Shown here: positions 1-9,660 of the stretch, in pieces
Layout of the letters: every line of letters starts with the position of its first letter
Numbering within the stretch: the stretch's first letter is position 1
NCBI RefSeq assembly: GCF_003345655.1
Contig: NZ_QQOH01000001.1
Span: forward strand, 372,001 to 436,000
From: Motiliproteus coralliicola
GTDB taxonomy: Bacteria; Pseudomonadota; Gammaproteobacteria; Pseudomonadales; Balneatricaceae
DNA: 64,000 nt
Direction: 5' to 3'
Notes under the pieces: generated by a model
The model's database searches: none
What the model was told of the DNA's origin: nothing
The model's input: the letters and a program-made list of their open reading frames with translations, nothing else
Program-made: the position numbers and the translations under genes

Positions 1-1
1 T

Positions 2-1723
2 ATCTGGGGAAAAATCCGCCATGACCTGGTGGCAGGTATCGCGTTGGGCCTTTGTGTCCTGACCGGGCTGACCCCGGCTGAACAGGCGTTTCTGGGGGCG
101 GGGCATCCGGCGGTGGTAACCGTCGCTGCGGTGCTGATCCTCAGTGAAGGCTTAAAACGCTCCGGGGTGGTGGACGTGATGACTCAGCATCTGCTGGGGT
201 TTACCGAACATCCACTGCTGCATGTGTTTTCGTTGACCGCCATGGTCGCGGTGGCGTCGGCCTTTATGAACAATGTCGGCGCGTTGGCGTTAATGCTGCC
301 GGTAGCGCTGGCCACGGCAAGAAAACAGGGCCGGCCTCCGGCGATGCTGCTGATGCCGTTGGCGTTCGGCAGCATCCTCGGCGGCATGATGACCTCCATC
401 GGTACGCCGCCCAATATCATTATCGCCTCCTACCGCAACGACAGTGTCGGGCAGGCTTTTGGGATGTTCGACTTTACCTGGGTGGGCGGCAGCATTGCAC
501 TGTTGGGGGTGTCGTTTGTGGCGTTGATCGGCTGGCGACTGATCCCCAAGGCACGGATGCAGCAGAGTCCGGCGGAGCAGCTGTTCGAAATTGAGAGTTA
601 TCTGACCGAGGTGATCATTCCCAAAGATTCGGGCTTGATTGGTCAGGCGATCGAGTCGATCGAGCCGCTCGAACTGGGGGAGATCGAGCTTGTTGGTTTG
701 GCCCAGCGCAGTGGCCGAGCGATGGACCTGCCACCGGGGCATCAGTTGCAAGAGGGGGATATCCTGATTCTGCAGGCCGATCCCAGCCAGACCGAAGCCT
801 TGCTGGAAGCCTATGAGCTGGAGCTGATCACCAGCGCTGACGGTAAGTTCGAGCGCATTACCGGCGGTGATCTGGCCCTGGCTGAGGGCATTATTCAGCG
901 CGGCTCGATGCTGGAGGGGCGCGATGTCAGTTTCTTGCGCCGGATCAGCGGCAGCTCTTTGGCCCTGGTCGGCTTGGCGCGAGAGGGGCAGCGGATCCAA
1001 CGACGCCTGCGGCGACAGAGCTTTCAGGTCGGCGATATTCTGCTGCTGCAGGGGCGGGCTGCCAGCCTGAACACCCAGTTGTCGGAACTGGGGATGCTGC
1101 CGCTGGCGGAGCGCAGTCTGTCGCTCGGCTTTCCGAAACAGGTGGCGTTGGCGTTGCTGGTGTTTGCGGCCGCGATTGGGCTTGGGGTCGCCGGAGTGCT
1201 ACCGCTGACGGCGGCCTTCTGTTTGGCGATTCTGGTCTATCTGCTGTTCAAGATCCTGACTCCGCAGCAGCTGTATGAACCGGTCGACTGGCCGGTTATC
1301 GTACTGCTGATGGCGATGATTCCGGTGGGGCAGGCGTTGGAGAACACCGGCCTGACCGATCTGCTGGCGACGCAACTGCTGGGGCTGACCGCCGATTTTC
1401 CGCTCTGGGTGGCGCTGGGACTCATCCTGGTCGTGACGATGTTTCTATCGGATGTGATAAACAACGCCACCACGGCGATCGTGATGGCGCCGATTGCGAT
1501 GGGGGTGGCGACAGGGTTGGGGATCAATCCGGAGCCGTTGCTGATGGCCGTTGCCGTTGGAGCCTCCTGCGCATTCTTGACCCCAATCGGCCACCAGTCC
1601 AATACCCTGGTGATGGGGCCTGGGGGGTATGCGTTCAGTGACTACTGGCGGATGGGGTTACCGCTGGAGATCCTGATCGTGCTGGTGGCGGTACCGATGA
1701 TTCTTTGGGTCTGGCCGCCCTGA
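2..1723 (+). CDS. SLC13/DASS-family permease with two RCK_C domains (5' truncated)
   Basis: Inner-membrane anion/sodium symporter of the SLC13 (DASS, CitT/ArsB superfamily) type. The frame is open from base 2 with permease-like residues (WGKIRHDLVAG) before the first possible GTG at 29, so the true start lies left of the window. The protein shows two inverted halves, each with an NN...P(V/I)A helix (FMNNVGALALMLPVA and DVINNATTAIVMAPIA) followed by a GTPPN or GHQSN hairpin, as in DASS transporters. Between the halves are two TrkA-C/RCK_C domains (roughly residues 180-360 counted from the GTG), which in relatives are regulatory ligand-binding domains. The substrate (sulfate, dicarboxylate or other anion) cannot be told from sequence. 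Confidence 0.88.
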   Translation: MWGKIRHDLVAGIALGLCVLTGLTPAEQAFLGAGHPAVVTVAAVLILSEGLKRSGVVDVMTQHLLGFTEHPLLHVFSLTAMVAVASAFMNNVGALALMLPVALATARKQGRPPAMLLMPLAFGSILGGMMTSIGTPPNIIIASYRNDSVGQAFGMFDFTWVGGSIALLGVSFVALIGWRLIPKARMQQSPAEQLFEIESYLTEVIIPKDSGLIGQAIESIEPLELGEIELVGLAQRSGRAMDLPPGHQLQEGDILILQADPSQTEALLEAYELELITSADGKFERITGGDLALAEGIIQRGSMLEGRDVSFLRRISGSSLALVGLAREGQRIQRRLRRQSFQVGDILLLQGRAASLNTQLSELGMLPLAERSLSLGFPKQVALALLVFAAAIGLGVAGVLPLTAAFCLAILVYLLFKILTPQQLYEPVDWPVIVLLMAMIPVGQALENTGLTDLLATQLLGLTADFPLWVALGLILVVTMFLSDVINNATTAIVMAPIAMGVATGLGINPEPLLMAVAVGASCAFLTPIGHQSNTLVMGPGGYAFSDYWRMGLPLEILIVLVAVPMILWVWPP

Positions 1724-1812
1724 TCAGAGGGGTTGGCATGAGGTTGCGGTGCTAGAGCGGAGTATCTGGGCGGTGGGCTGGATTTGACTGGCGATAGTGA
1801 AAAGAGGGTTGT

Positions 1813-2175
1813 TTAATCACTCGGATTATCACGAACACTGATCGCCAGCTGCTTGATCTGATCCAGTTGCTTCTCGTTCATTAGACTGAGTAGTTCGTAG
1901 ATCTCGGCACGCTTCAGATCCGCGGAACTCCCATTGATACCATTACCGTTGGCACCATTTCCCGGACTGGGTTCGGTACCGAACTGAATCCAGCTGGGGG
2001 TAACTTGAAGTAGTTCCGCCAACTTGCCGATACGGTTACCACGGGGGCTGGTCAGGCCCTCTTCCCACTGTTGGACGGCTTGGGGGGTGACGCCCATTGC
2101 TCGGGCGAGTTCTGATTGATTCAGCTTTACTTTTGCACGAGCCTCGGCGATACGTCTGCCGGTTCCTTTTGCCAT
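1813..2175 (-). CDS. XRE-family transcriptional regulator
   Basis: Small DNA-binding protein of 120 aa with an N-terminal Cro/CI helix-turn-helix (about residues 8-65; core SELARAMGVTPQAVQQWEEG). A Gly/Asn-rich linker and a short C-terminal helix follow. I chose the ATG at 2175 (MAKGTGRR) because GGAG lies 9 nt upstream; alternative upstream starts at 2202 and 2223 have no recognisable ribosome-binding site. It is a lone cytoplasmic regulator convergent with the SLC13 permease; its target is unknown. The AT-rich stretch just upstream (2224-2403) is its likely promoter region. Confidence 0.85.
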   Translation of the reverse strand: MAKGTGRRIAEARAKVKLNQSELARAMGVTPQAVQQWEEGLTSPRGNRIGKLAELLQVTPSWIQFGTEPSPGNGANGNGINGSSADLKRAEIYELLSLMNEKQLDQIKQLAISVRDNPSD

Positions 2176-2403
2176 TCCTTTGTACTCCAGCTTGAACTGC
2201 ATTAGTAATTCTACAAGCAACATTTGCCAAGATTCATTGCAAGAAATACTTCAATTCAATGGTTTAGCAGCTATATCGGTTGAAAATAATTGAACAGACA
2301 GCTTAGAAATTTACAAAATGATGTAATTTCAACCGCTTGAGTACGATCGACTAATTTTAGACTTAGACCAAATGATGTGAGCTCGGAGAGCGGCAGAATC
2401 GGG

Positions 2404-3774
2404 TTAGCGGGGGCTTTGAGGCCGGGAAAAGAGGTAAAGGCTGGTTTCGGCGGGAAAGCGAGCCGGAAAAGTTGAGATCAACTGGTACCCGCTGACGCCG
2501 CCGGTTTCGGGCGCTGTGGCGCTCAGGCGCATGCCCCCTCGGGCCAGAACGCGGTCGCTGCTGCCGGGCAGAAAACTGTCATTGACGGCGAACTTGGGGA
2601 GCTGTTGGCGTAACAGGTTGACCGCGCGGTTACTGCTCAGCAGTGGCGTTGACGGCTCCGATAGAGGCTGCTGTTGTAACTGCGTTATCGCCTGTTGAGC
2701 CGGAGGTAGCATTGGGACCAGGGTTATCTGTTGCAAGCTCAGCAGGGCGCTGGCGCAGAACAGCAGCGCCAAGGTGATTTGTCTGGGACGAGGCTTAAGA
2801 TCGCCCGTCCATAGACAGAGTAACAGCAGACTCAGTACAACCGGGGCGGCGAGGTGGCGCAGGTTGTCGGGGTTCTGGAACGGCAGGGTCCAGGCCAGTG
2901 CGGCCAACAGCGTGGCGATCAGCAGACCGCTGGGTTGGCGCCGCTGGCGCCAGCACCAGGGCAGCGCGGCACCTAACAGCAGAGGCCAATACAATGGTAG
3001 CCAGGGTGACGGTTGAAACAGGCGGATCCCGGCATCGATCCAGCTGTTTGATCGGTCGTTCAGCGCCGTATTGCCCCAGATCTGAAAGTGCCCCTGAATA
3101 AAACGCAGTCCCTCGGCAAAGTAGGCGTTGCCGTCATGCCAGTAGACAAATCCCAGCGCCGCCGCTGCAATACCAAACAGCGGCAGTAGCAGCAATTGGA
3201 TCGCCCCGCGGCGATAGAACCACAGCCAGAGTAGCGGGCCGATCAACAAAGGCGCGTAACCGGGTCGGATACAAAGTGTCAGGGCCAGTAACAGCCCCGC
3301 CAGCCGATCGCGCTGGTGTAACCAACACAGCAGCGTAGTCATCAACGCGAGCAGGCCGGGACCATCGGATAAACCGATGGCGCCAAGCCCCAGCAGCAGG
3401 GGTTGCAGGGCGCAGAGCAACCCTCCCACCAGCGCCAGGGAAACGTTGCCTCTGAGGCGATAGACTAGCGCCGCCGCGACCAGCGGTAGCAGCAGTACCG
3501 ATAGGCGGCTGACCAACAGCAGGGCTTCAACCGGGCTATCACAGAGAGGCTGAACCAGCCGTCCCAGCAGGATCAGCCCCGGGTAGCCGGGAAAATGGGG
3601 AGAAAATTCCAGCACGCTGAAGCGCTCGATACCGCGGGCGAAAAACAGGGCATCATCGTGGCCCAGTAGTGCCGGTTGGCTGAACAACCAGACAGTTTCG
3701 AGGCCAAGCAGAAGCAACAGTAGCCCGGCCAGGATCCGGGTTACTGTGAAGATGGGGTGCAGCCGCTGAGGCAT
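2404..3774 (-). CDS. GT-C fold membrane glycosyltransferase (family 39-like)
   Basis: Polytopic inner-membrane protein of 456 aa with about 10 hydrophobic helices. It resembles the dolichyl-phosphate-mannose:protein mannosyltransferase/ArnT (GT39/GT-C) group. The first periplasmic loop carries the acidic pair expected for a catalytic site (GHDDALFF, near residues 38-45) followed by HFPGYPG. Such enzymes transfer sugar from a polyprenyl-phosphate donor to lipid or protein in the periplasm. The gene starts 13 nt after the stop of the secreted hypothetical protein upstream, and a PPOX/UGM-like flavoprotein is one gene further up, so all three may be one operon in envelope glycan metabolism. The acceptor is unknown. 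Confidence 0.72.
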   Translation of the reverse strand: MPQRLHPIFTVTRILAGLLLLLLGLETVWLFSQPALLGHDDALFFARGIERFSVLEFSPHFPGYPGLILLGRLVQPLCDSPVEALLLVSRLSVLLLPLVAAALVYRLRGNVSLALVGGLLCALQPLLLGLGAIGLSDGPGLLALMTTLLCWLHQRDRLAGLLLALTLCIRPGYAPLLIGPLLWLWFYRRGAIQLLLLPLFGIAAAALGFVYWHDGNAYFAEGLRFIQGHFQIWGNTALNDRSNSWIDAGIRLFQPSPWLPLYWPLLLGAALPWCWRQRRQPSGLLIATLLAALAWTLPFQNPDNLRHLAAPVVLSLLLLCLWTGDLKPRPRQITLALLFCASALLSLQQITLVPMLPPAQQAITQLQQQPLSEPSTPLLSSNRAVNLLRQQLPKFAVNDSFLPGSSDRVLARGGMRLSATAPETGGVSGYQLISTFPARFPAETSLYLFSRPQSPR

Positions 3775-3787
3775 CGGCGTTAGCCGG

Positions 3788-4399
3788 TTAATTCTGGTAT
3801 CGCGCCAGAATTTCGATCAGCCGTGCGTGAGCCTGTTCGAAGAGTTCGGGATTGGCTGGAGTTTTACCGCTGCCGAACAGGCCGGGTTTGCCCAGGGCTT
3901 CGAGACAACGGTCCAGCGCCTGGCGGGCATCGAGTTTATCCTGCGGTTTTATCTGTTGACCCAGCAGATCGGGATCGTTCATCAGGGTATCCAGGAACAG
4001 ACCACTCTTGACCACCTTGACCTTGGCCAGCTGATAGTTGTCCAGCTCGACGGCAGCATCGCTCAGACGCAGGTCGATCAGGCTGATAAAGGCATCGGTG
4101 AAGGTGGCTGCAGCCAGCTGCAAATCCTGCTCGCGAATCGCCTGGTCCAGCGGCCATACCAGCGGCGCATTTCGCTCGGATTCCATCCAGGTCAGCTCGT
4201 CGCGCAGATCCTCCATCGCCTGTTCGGCAGAATCGGTGGTGCCGTTGCTCAGAGCCTGGCTGATCGCCAGCCAGCCTTCCATCACCGGCTCCCGCCCTTT
4301 GGCGGCATAGGAATAGGCCTGGGCGGTATCGACCAACAACGGTTGAATGCACAGCAGAGTCAGGCAGGCGAACAACAGTGGGCGAAAAGAGAGTTTCAT
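3788..4399 (-). CDS. Secreted alpha-helical hypothetical protein
   Basis: About 203 aa. The start at 4399 (MKLSFRPL) is supported by AGGAG 7 nt upstream; the in-frame start at 4417 would add six residues. A classical signal peptide ends at about DTAQAYS. The mature part is entirely helical and acidic, with no cysteines or recognisable enzyme motif. I do not recognise the family. It sits between the GT-C glycosyltransferase (13 nt downstream) and the flavoprotein gene (49 nt upstream) in the same direction, so it is probably a periplasmic partner of that small operon. Confidence 0.7.
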   Translation of the reverse strand: MKLSFRPLLFACLTLLCIQPLLVDTAQAYSYAAKGREPVMEGWLAISQALSNGTTDSAEQAMEDLRDELTWMESERNAPLVWPLDQAIREQDLQLAAATFTDAFISLIDLRLSDAAVELDNYQLAKVKVVKSGLFLDTLMNDPDLLGQQIKPQDKLDARQALDRCLEALGKPGLFGSGKTPANPELFEQAHARLIEILARYQN

Positions 4400-4448
4400 T
4401 AGTCTTGCTCCTGTCACGGATCAAGCTGGCTAAGATAGGGCCGGCTTA

Positions 4449-5864
4449 TCAGGCGACGCTTTGGGTTTCTATCACGGTCGGTTCGTTGCGAAAATCGAAG
4501 ATCTCTGCGCGGCGGTCCTGGCCTTCGATCAGGCTGCGGGCGGCCAGTTGGCCCATCTCCATGGCGGTGTCGGTGAAGATGTAGCGGAAGGTCCCCTGGC
4601 GACCGGTCATGATCAGGTTGGGGATCTGGTTCAGCGCGCCGACCACCCGCTGACGTTCCTGCTGATAGCCGCAGCGTAGTAGCGGGTAGGCATACCGGGC
4701 CCGGGTGCTGGCGTATTCGCCGGTGGCCAGACTCGGATCAACTCCGAGCCGGGAGAGATCGCTCTGAATCCGTGGCAGTAGTTCAGCATCGGAACAGCGC
4801 CAGGTGGAGTCATCTTCAAAGCAGGGGATCTCCAGCATCACCGAGCTATAGCCTTCTGGCGACATAAACGGAGAGCGTCGTCTGGGTTCCTGCAACCGGG
4901 TCGCCAGGATGTCCGGATCCGACAGATACTGCCAGGTATTGTCGGAGATGTTGTCGGTTGCCATCGGCATATTGAAGAAGCGCAGCGCCCTGAATCCCAA
5001 CTGGTTGTCGATACCGACGAAGTCGGCCATCACCGGCAGCGGCAGGGTCGAGATCACCTGGTCGCAGTCGATCCGTTGGCCGGCGGCGGTTTCGATCGCT
5101 TTGATGCGGCCTGCTTCCCGAACCACTCCACTCACCGGTTGGTTGAGCAGGATATCGACCCCTTGGTCGCGTAGATTGTCGGCCAGGCGTTCAAAGATCC
5201 GACCGAAACCGTACTTGGGATAGCGATAGCTGCGGGCGTAGGTGCGCGGGGTGGCATCACGCTTGGGCAGCAATCGTCGCGCCACATCCTTGAGGTCGAG
5301 CAGGCTGATCCGCTGGGCGGCCCAGTCCGCCGAGAGCTGCGACGGGGGGATACCCCAGAGCTTTTCGGTGTAGCCCTCGAAGAAGTTGCGGTACAGGGTG
5401 GTGCCGAAGCGGCTTTCGATCCAGTCCTCGAAGCTCGCATTCTGGCGGTCGGTAACCGGGGTGGTGAACGGCAGCTTGAACAGCAGATCGCTTGCAGCAC
5501 CGGCCAGTAGCGAGAAGGGGGCGTTCTTGAGCAGATCGCCAATCGCCAACGGGTAGTCGTAGGTCCGGCCCTGGAAGCGGATCACGCTTTTGCGCAGCGA
5601 GTGCAGCAGCTCGTCGCCCATCAGCTGCTCGACAAACTCCAGCAGCTCCGGGTTGCGGGTGATAAAGCGGTGCCCACCGAAGTCGAAACGGAAGGTACCG
5701 GCCTGGGCCTCCAGGCTGTGGGTGGCGCACAGACCGCCCACCTTGTCATCCGCCTCGATCACCACCACCGACAGGCCGGCTTTTTGCAGTTCCCAGGCCG
5801 CCATCAGTCCGGCGGGGCCGGCACCCAGTACGGCAACAGTCTGGGAGGGAGAGGCGCAGTTCAT
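4449..5864 (-). CDS. FAD-dependent oxidoreductase (protoporphyrinogen oxidase/UGM-like)
   Basis: Cytoplasmic flavoprotein of 471 aa. It opens with a Rossmann dinucleotide-binding motif (VLGAGPAGLMAAWELQKAG) ending in the acidic VVIEADDKVGG, then GGHRFITRNPEL, the layout of the amine-oxidase/protoporphyrinogen-oxidase/UDP-galactopyranose-mutase-like superfamily. The C-terminal GRQGTFRYIFTDTAMEMG is the FAD-closing motif. The substrate is unknown; homologues often sit beside glycosyltransferases, consistent with the GT-C gene 0.7 kb downstream. It follows the multihaem cytochrome gene by 65 nt on the same strand. Confidence 0.8.
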   Translation of the reverse strand: MNCASPSQTVAVLGAGPAGLMAAWELQKAGLSVVVIEADDKVGGLCATHSLEAQAGTFRFDFGGHRFITRNPELLEFVEQLMGDELLHSLRKSVIRFQGRTYDYPLAIGDLLKNAPFSLLAGAASDLLFKLPFTTPVTDRQNASFEDWIESRFGTTLYRNFFEGYTEKLWGIPPSQLSADWAAQRISLLDLKDVARRLLPKRDATPRTYARSYRYPKYGFGRIFERLADNLRDQGVDILLNQPVSGVVREAGRIKAIETAAGQRIDCDQVISTLPLPVMADFVGIDNQLGFRALRFFNMPMATDNISDNTWQYLSDPDILATRLQEPRRRSPFMSPEGYSSVMLEIPCFEDDSTWRCSDAELLPRIQSDLSRLGVDPSLATGEYASTRARYAYPLLRCGYQQERQRVVGALNQIPNLIMTGRQGTFRYIFTDTAMEMGQLAARSLIEGQDRRAEIFDFRNEPTVIETQSVA

Positions 5865-5929
5865 GGTCGTTCCTTAGGCACTGTCGGCCACTGGTGGATC
5901 AGCAAAATCGAGTTGGTCAGTAGCAATTA

Positions 5930-8896
5930 CTAGCCGTCAAAGCGTTCTTCAAGCCGGTTTAGCTCGACGATCGGCGGCTCCGGCAGGTCGGGCACCTTCT
6001 GGCGTACCGCATCGGTGACCCACTGCGGGTAGATCCGGTACAGCAGTCGGGTCCTGATGGTCAGCGGGCCTTTGGCATCGGGCAGCTCGAAGCGTTCGGT
6101 TCGCGAGCCGTCGGCCGGAATCCGGGTGTCGCTGAGCATCTTCTCGAAGCGCCAGAAATGCAGCTTGACCGGGTTACCCTCGGCATCCCCGAACACCTTC
6201 ATAAACAGGCGGCTGTCGTCGGGCAGGTTACCTTTGTCATCGGCAACACCGCTGCGGTAGATCTCGTTACCCTCGGCGTCGCTAACCCGGACTTCGAGCC
6301 AGAATTGACGGAAGTCGGCCACCCCGGTCGGCAGCGCATGGCCGGCACCGCGGTTATGCACCACGACCTCGAGCACGCCGTCGACCAGCTGCTGTTCGAT
6401 CTCGGCCGAGGTCCGCAGCAGTTCCAGGCTCATCCGCTCCTGTTCCTTGTTGCGTAGCCCGACCAGGTGATGGTTGGCGCCGGTGAACTGGTGGGTGACC
6501 AGATTCTCCTGAATCGCGCCACCATCGGTGGCCAGCCCCGGCTGCTTCTGACCGATCTTGCTGATATCACCGACCAGATGGCAGTCGATACAGCCACGGT
6601 GCTTGCTGGGGTCGTCCGGATTATTGAATGAGGATTCGGCCCATTCGCCCCAGGTATCGACGATCAGGGCACCGGAGCCGGGGGCAAATTCGTTATGGCA
6701 GCCCTTGCAGTAGCGCTCGTCTTTGTAGAACGGCTGCAGGTACGATTCAGCGTGGACCTCGGGTTTGGCGTTGATCTGCTTGTCGCCGAGCCAGCGGGCC
6801 GCCTCGATCGAGCTCTCCTCAAACACGTACTGCTCGCGGTTTTTCAGATCGACGGTGTAGGGCGCGTTGCCGCCCGGATCTTCCATCTCGGTGATGCGGT
6901 GGCAGAACAGGCAGCCGGTGCCTTCGTCGAGGTCGGTCTTGCCCTGCTCGTAGGCCAGTTTGATCGAGGTGCCGCCTTTTTCAAACATATGGTTTTCTTC
7001 GCCGCGGAACGGCAGGCCGGCGGTCAGGCGTTGGGGTGAGTGGCAAGCCACGCACCAGCGTCGGAAACCTTCTCCTTCGGCGGCAGCGGCGACATCTTCC
7101 ATCACCCGGTAGTAGGGGTTCGACTCGCCCATCAGGCGGTGGTTGGAGTCGACCCACTGGTCGAACAGGTCGCTGTGGCAGCGGCTGCAGGCGACCGAGC
7201 TGGTCCACTCTTTCGGATGCACCAGTTTGCGATTGGGGTTATCAAAATTGACCCGCAACCAGGTCGACAGATAGGGCAGGTTGTGGGGGCGCATGATAAA
7301 GCGCTTGAGCTGTTTGGCCATCAGCACCGCCTGCTCGGGCAGGTCGTCGGCTTTGGCGTCGGGATCGATATCGATGGCGCCGTCACGGTCGTCGTGGCCC
7401 AGGCCGCCCTGGGTATCGCGGATCAGTCGCATCAGGTCGGATTCGGTGGCGCTGGCGAGCATGGTCTTCAGGTTTGCATGGCCGGATACGGCGTTGTCCT
7501 TCTTGTCCTGGAAATGGCCTTCGACCAGGAACCGGTTGGTGAAGTTGAAACCGTCCAGATGACAGCTGCTGCAGCTCATCCAGAAATCGCCGGCGATCGG
7601 GGTCTGCGGTGACTCGCTGGTGTTGGCGCTGTGGAACAGCCGGGTGCCGTTGCGCAGGTTGCGATCGTACGGATCCTTGGCCACGGTGCGGAACAGCGGG
7701 TGGGTGTCGAGCTTGACCCGGGCGAAGCTGGAGCTGCCACCGGCATCCAGGCTGGTGACATCCTGACTCATGGCGTTCTGCACATAGAGGGTGCGCTCAT
7801 CGACCAGCAGGCCGCGGGGGTTATCGCCGGGCAGGTGCCGCAGGATCTGGGTGACCTGGGCGCCGCCTTGGGATTGCTTGCCTTTACGGCGCTTGCTGCG
7901 CTTCTTGTTCTTCTTGGCCCGTCGCGACAGGTCGACCACCATCAGGTCTTCACTGGCGGCCAGGGTCACGAACAGTTTTTTGCCGTCGGCGGAAAACTCG
8001 GCGTCGGCTGGGTTGCTGACGATGCGGGTCCGGTTGGCGTTATCGATAATGTTGATCTGCCGGAACAGCTCTTTACGGTTGTCGATTCTCTCCTGCTCGG
8101 CACCCGGGGTCAGGTCGATCACCGACACCGCCGGGAACACGGTGGACTGGAACTGGAACGGGTGGTCGAAGTTCCACAATACATGGGGCAGCCAGGCTTC
8201 TGAACCATCCGGGCTGATGGCGATATCATCCAGCAGCCGCGGCAATCCCTGGGAGACGAACTGGTCCGGATCCTGTTTCACCGCCAGATCGATCCGCTTC
8301 AGCAACGGCAGCGATTCGGCCTTGAGATCATAGATCGACAGTTGGCCCGTCATCGCATGGGTGACCAGCAGGCGCTGATCGGCGGTGATGGCCAGCCCGC
8401 GCGGGGTTTCGGCGGTCTCCAGCTGTTTGACGATTGCACCGTCGTGGTCGATGGCGATCAGCTTGGCTTCTTCGAACTCGGTAACCCAGAACCAGCGGTT
8501 GTGGCCGTCGTAGATCACCGCAAACGGGCGCCGACCGGTTGCCACCCGCTGCTGCAGCTCCAACGAGTCCGGATCGAGCAGTAGCACCTGTTTGTCGAGG
8601 TAAGAGGTCACGGCCAGCACCGATCCATCATCACTTAGGGCAACCCGACGCAGATCCCGCCCCAGACTGACCTCTTGCTGGAGCTTGGGATCGGCAATAG
8701 CGGTACGGGTCAGACTGCCGCCGTCAAAATTGGCGGTAAACAGGAACTGCTTGTCGGCGGATTGGACGATCGATGAACTCGAGATCGGCTTCGCGGTATC
8801 GCCGGTTTGAGCCGCCTGACTGGGCAGGGTGGTTACGGATAGCGCGGCCAGGCCCAGGACGACGGCCCGCATGGCATTAGAGAAACGGTCAATCAT
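5930..8896 (-). CDS. Periplasmic beta-propeller hexahaem cytochrome c
   Basis: Large exported redox protein (988 aa from the ATG at 8896; signal peptide ending PSQAAQ near residue 30). Residues about 40-400 are YncE/NHL-like propeller repeats (for example SDDGSVLAVTS, SPDGSEAWLPH, SADGKKLFVTL). The C-terminal half has six CxxCH haem sites, at residues 442, 570, 615, 662, 730 and 769. A strongly basic insertion (about residues 326-341, rich in Lys/Arg) interrupts the propeller. The start is 8 nt after the stop of the b561-like gene, suggesting coupling: electrons could pass from quinol via b561 to this cytochrome. A Fur-box-like site lies upstream of the pair. The terminal acceptor is unknown. 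Confidence 0.86.
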   Translation of the reverse strand: MIDRFSNAMRAVVLGLAALSVTTLPSQAAQTGDTAKPISSSSIVQSADKQFLFTANFDGGSLTRTAIADPKLQQEVSLGRDLRRVALSDDGSVLAVTSYLDKQVLLLDPDSLELQQRVATGRRPFAVIYDGHNRWFWVTEFEEAKLIAIDHDGAIVKQLETAETPRGLAITADQRLLVTHAMTGQLSIYDLKAESLPLLKRIDLAVKQDPDQFVSQGLPRLLDDIAISPDGSEAWLPHVLWNFDHPFQFQSTVFPAVSVIDLTPGAEQERIDNRKELFRQINIIDNANRTRIVSNPADAEFSADGKKLFVTLAASEDLMVVDLSRRAKKNKKRSKRRKGKQSQGGAQVTQILRHLPGDNPRGLLVDERTLYVQNAMSQDVTSLDAGGSSSFARVKLDTHPLFRTVAKDPYDRNLRNGTRLFHSANTSESPQTPIAGDFWMSCSSCHLDGFNFTNRFLVEGHFQDKKDNAVSGHANLKTMLASATESDLMRLIRDTQGGLGHDDRDGAIDIDPDAKADDLPEQAVLMAKQLKRFIMRPHNLPYLSTWLRVNFDNPNRKLVHPKEWTSSVACSRCHSDLFDQWVDSNHRLMGESNPYYRVMEDVAAAAEGEGFRRWCVACHSPQRLTAGLPFRGEENHMFEKGGTSIKLAYEQGKTDLDEGTGCLFCHRITEMEDPGGNAPYTVDLKNREQYVFEESSIEAARWLGDKQINAKPEVHAESYLQPFYKDERYCKGCHNEFAPGSGALIVDTWGEWAESSFNNPDDPSKHRGCIDCHLVGDISKIGQKQPGLATDGGAIQENLVTHQFTGANHHLVGLRNKEQERMSLELLRTSAEIEQQLVDGVLEVVVHNRGAGHALPTGVADFRQFWLEVRVSDAEGNEIYRSGVADDKGNLPDDSRLFMKVFGDAEGNPVKLHFWRFEKMLSDTRIPADGSRTERFELPDAKGPLTIRTRLLYRIYPQWVTDAVRQKVPDLPEPPIVELNRLEERFDG

Positions 8897-8903
8897 CGGT
8901 GGA

Positions 8904-9470
8904 TCAGTTCGACTTATTGAAAAGGGATTTTGATGAAGTGCTGAATAGGCTGAATAGCGGGCCAAACAGGGAGCGCAGTACCGACCAGCGTAGAGCGTGG
9001 ACAAACAGCAGCAGGGCGATCGGGATCGCGGTGATCAGGTGGGTGTAATGGTTGACCCAACCGAGCCATTCGCCGCGATTGCCCAGCAGCAACAGATAAA
9101 CACCGCTGAGGGTGCTGAGCAGTAGCAGGATCTCGATCACCTGGCCGGTTTTACGTAGCTTTTTCTTACGTGGATTGTGGCGCGGATTGCCATTGGCGGT
9201 ACCGAGCAGGCGACGGTGGCTGAGCCAGAACGGCACCACCGCCAACGGAAACAGAATCAGGCCGGCCAGCACATGGACGAACAGCAGCGTGCGTTCACCG
9301 ACCCAGGGTAGGCTGAAGATATTCCATAGTGGCAGCCCGGTGGCGAACAGCAGGTATAGGGTGCTTTCGGCCAGCCGGTGATGGTAGGCCAGTTTGAGCC
9401 AGTATTGTTTGATCAGCGACTGACCGGACGGGGTGTCCGACAGAGTTGCCTCAACGGCCGTATGGGACAT
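8904..9470 (-). CDS. Cytochrome b561-like four-helix membrane protein
   Basis: Inner-membrane protein of 188 aa from the ATG at 9470 (a TTG at 9494 is an alternative). It has four hydrophobic helices with helix-embedded histidines (HVLAGL, HYTHLITA, HALRWS), as in cytochrome b561/DUF4405-type dihaem membrane cytochromes. A basic loop (NPRKKKLRK) joins helices 2 and 3. It probably oxidises quinol or accepts cytoplasmic electrons and hands them to the hexahaem cytochrome encoded 7 nt downstream. The haem ligands are inferred from position only. Confidence 0.72.
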   Translation of the reverse strand: MSHTAVEATLSDTPSGQSLIKQYWLKLAYHHRLAESTLYLLFATGLPLWNIFSLPWVGERTLLFVHVLAGLILFPLAVVPFWLSHRRLLGTANGNPRHNPRKKKLRKTGQVIEILLLLSTLSGVYLLLLGNRGEWLGWVNHYTHLITAIPIALLLFVHALRWSVLRSLFGPLFSLFSTSSKSLFNKSN

Positions 9471-9505
9471 CGAAATACTCGTGGCTGGATTCAATAACTA
9501 AGAAT

Positions 9506-9524
9506 GTGAATGGTAATGGTTATC
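9506..9524 (-). promoter_or_regulatory. Fur-box-like site upstream of the b561/hexahaem cytochrome genes
   Basis: Read on the minus strand, this 19-mer starts GATAACCATTACC and matches 13 of 19 positions of the classic Fur consensus (GATAATGATAATCATTATC) by eye. It lies 36 bp upstream of the chosen ATG of the b561-like gene, where a repressor would cover the promoter. Confidence 0.6.
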
Positions 9525-9603
9525 TTTTGTTGCAAATAAGTCCAGCCTTTTTATCCGGAAATTCAACGGACTGGATCTGGATCAAGAATGGAGAGGGAAT
9601 AAA

Positions 9604-9633
9604 CAAAAACGGCTACCCGGAGGTAGCCGTTTG
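9604..9633 (-). terminator. Rho-independent terminator after the 674-aa exported protein
   Basis: On the minus strand, a perfect stem (AACGGCTACC with its complement, loop TCCG) is followed by a T-rich run. It lies just past the stop of the 674-aa gene and separates it from the b561-like gene, so the two Fur-box-linked units are probably transcribed separately. Confidence 0.8.
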
Positions 9634-9660
9634 CGGTTGATTGTTGAGTCGAATCGACGC

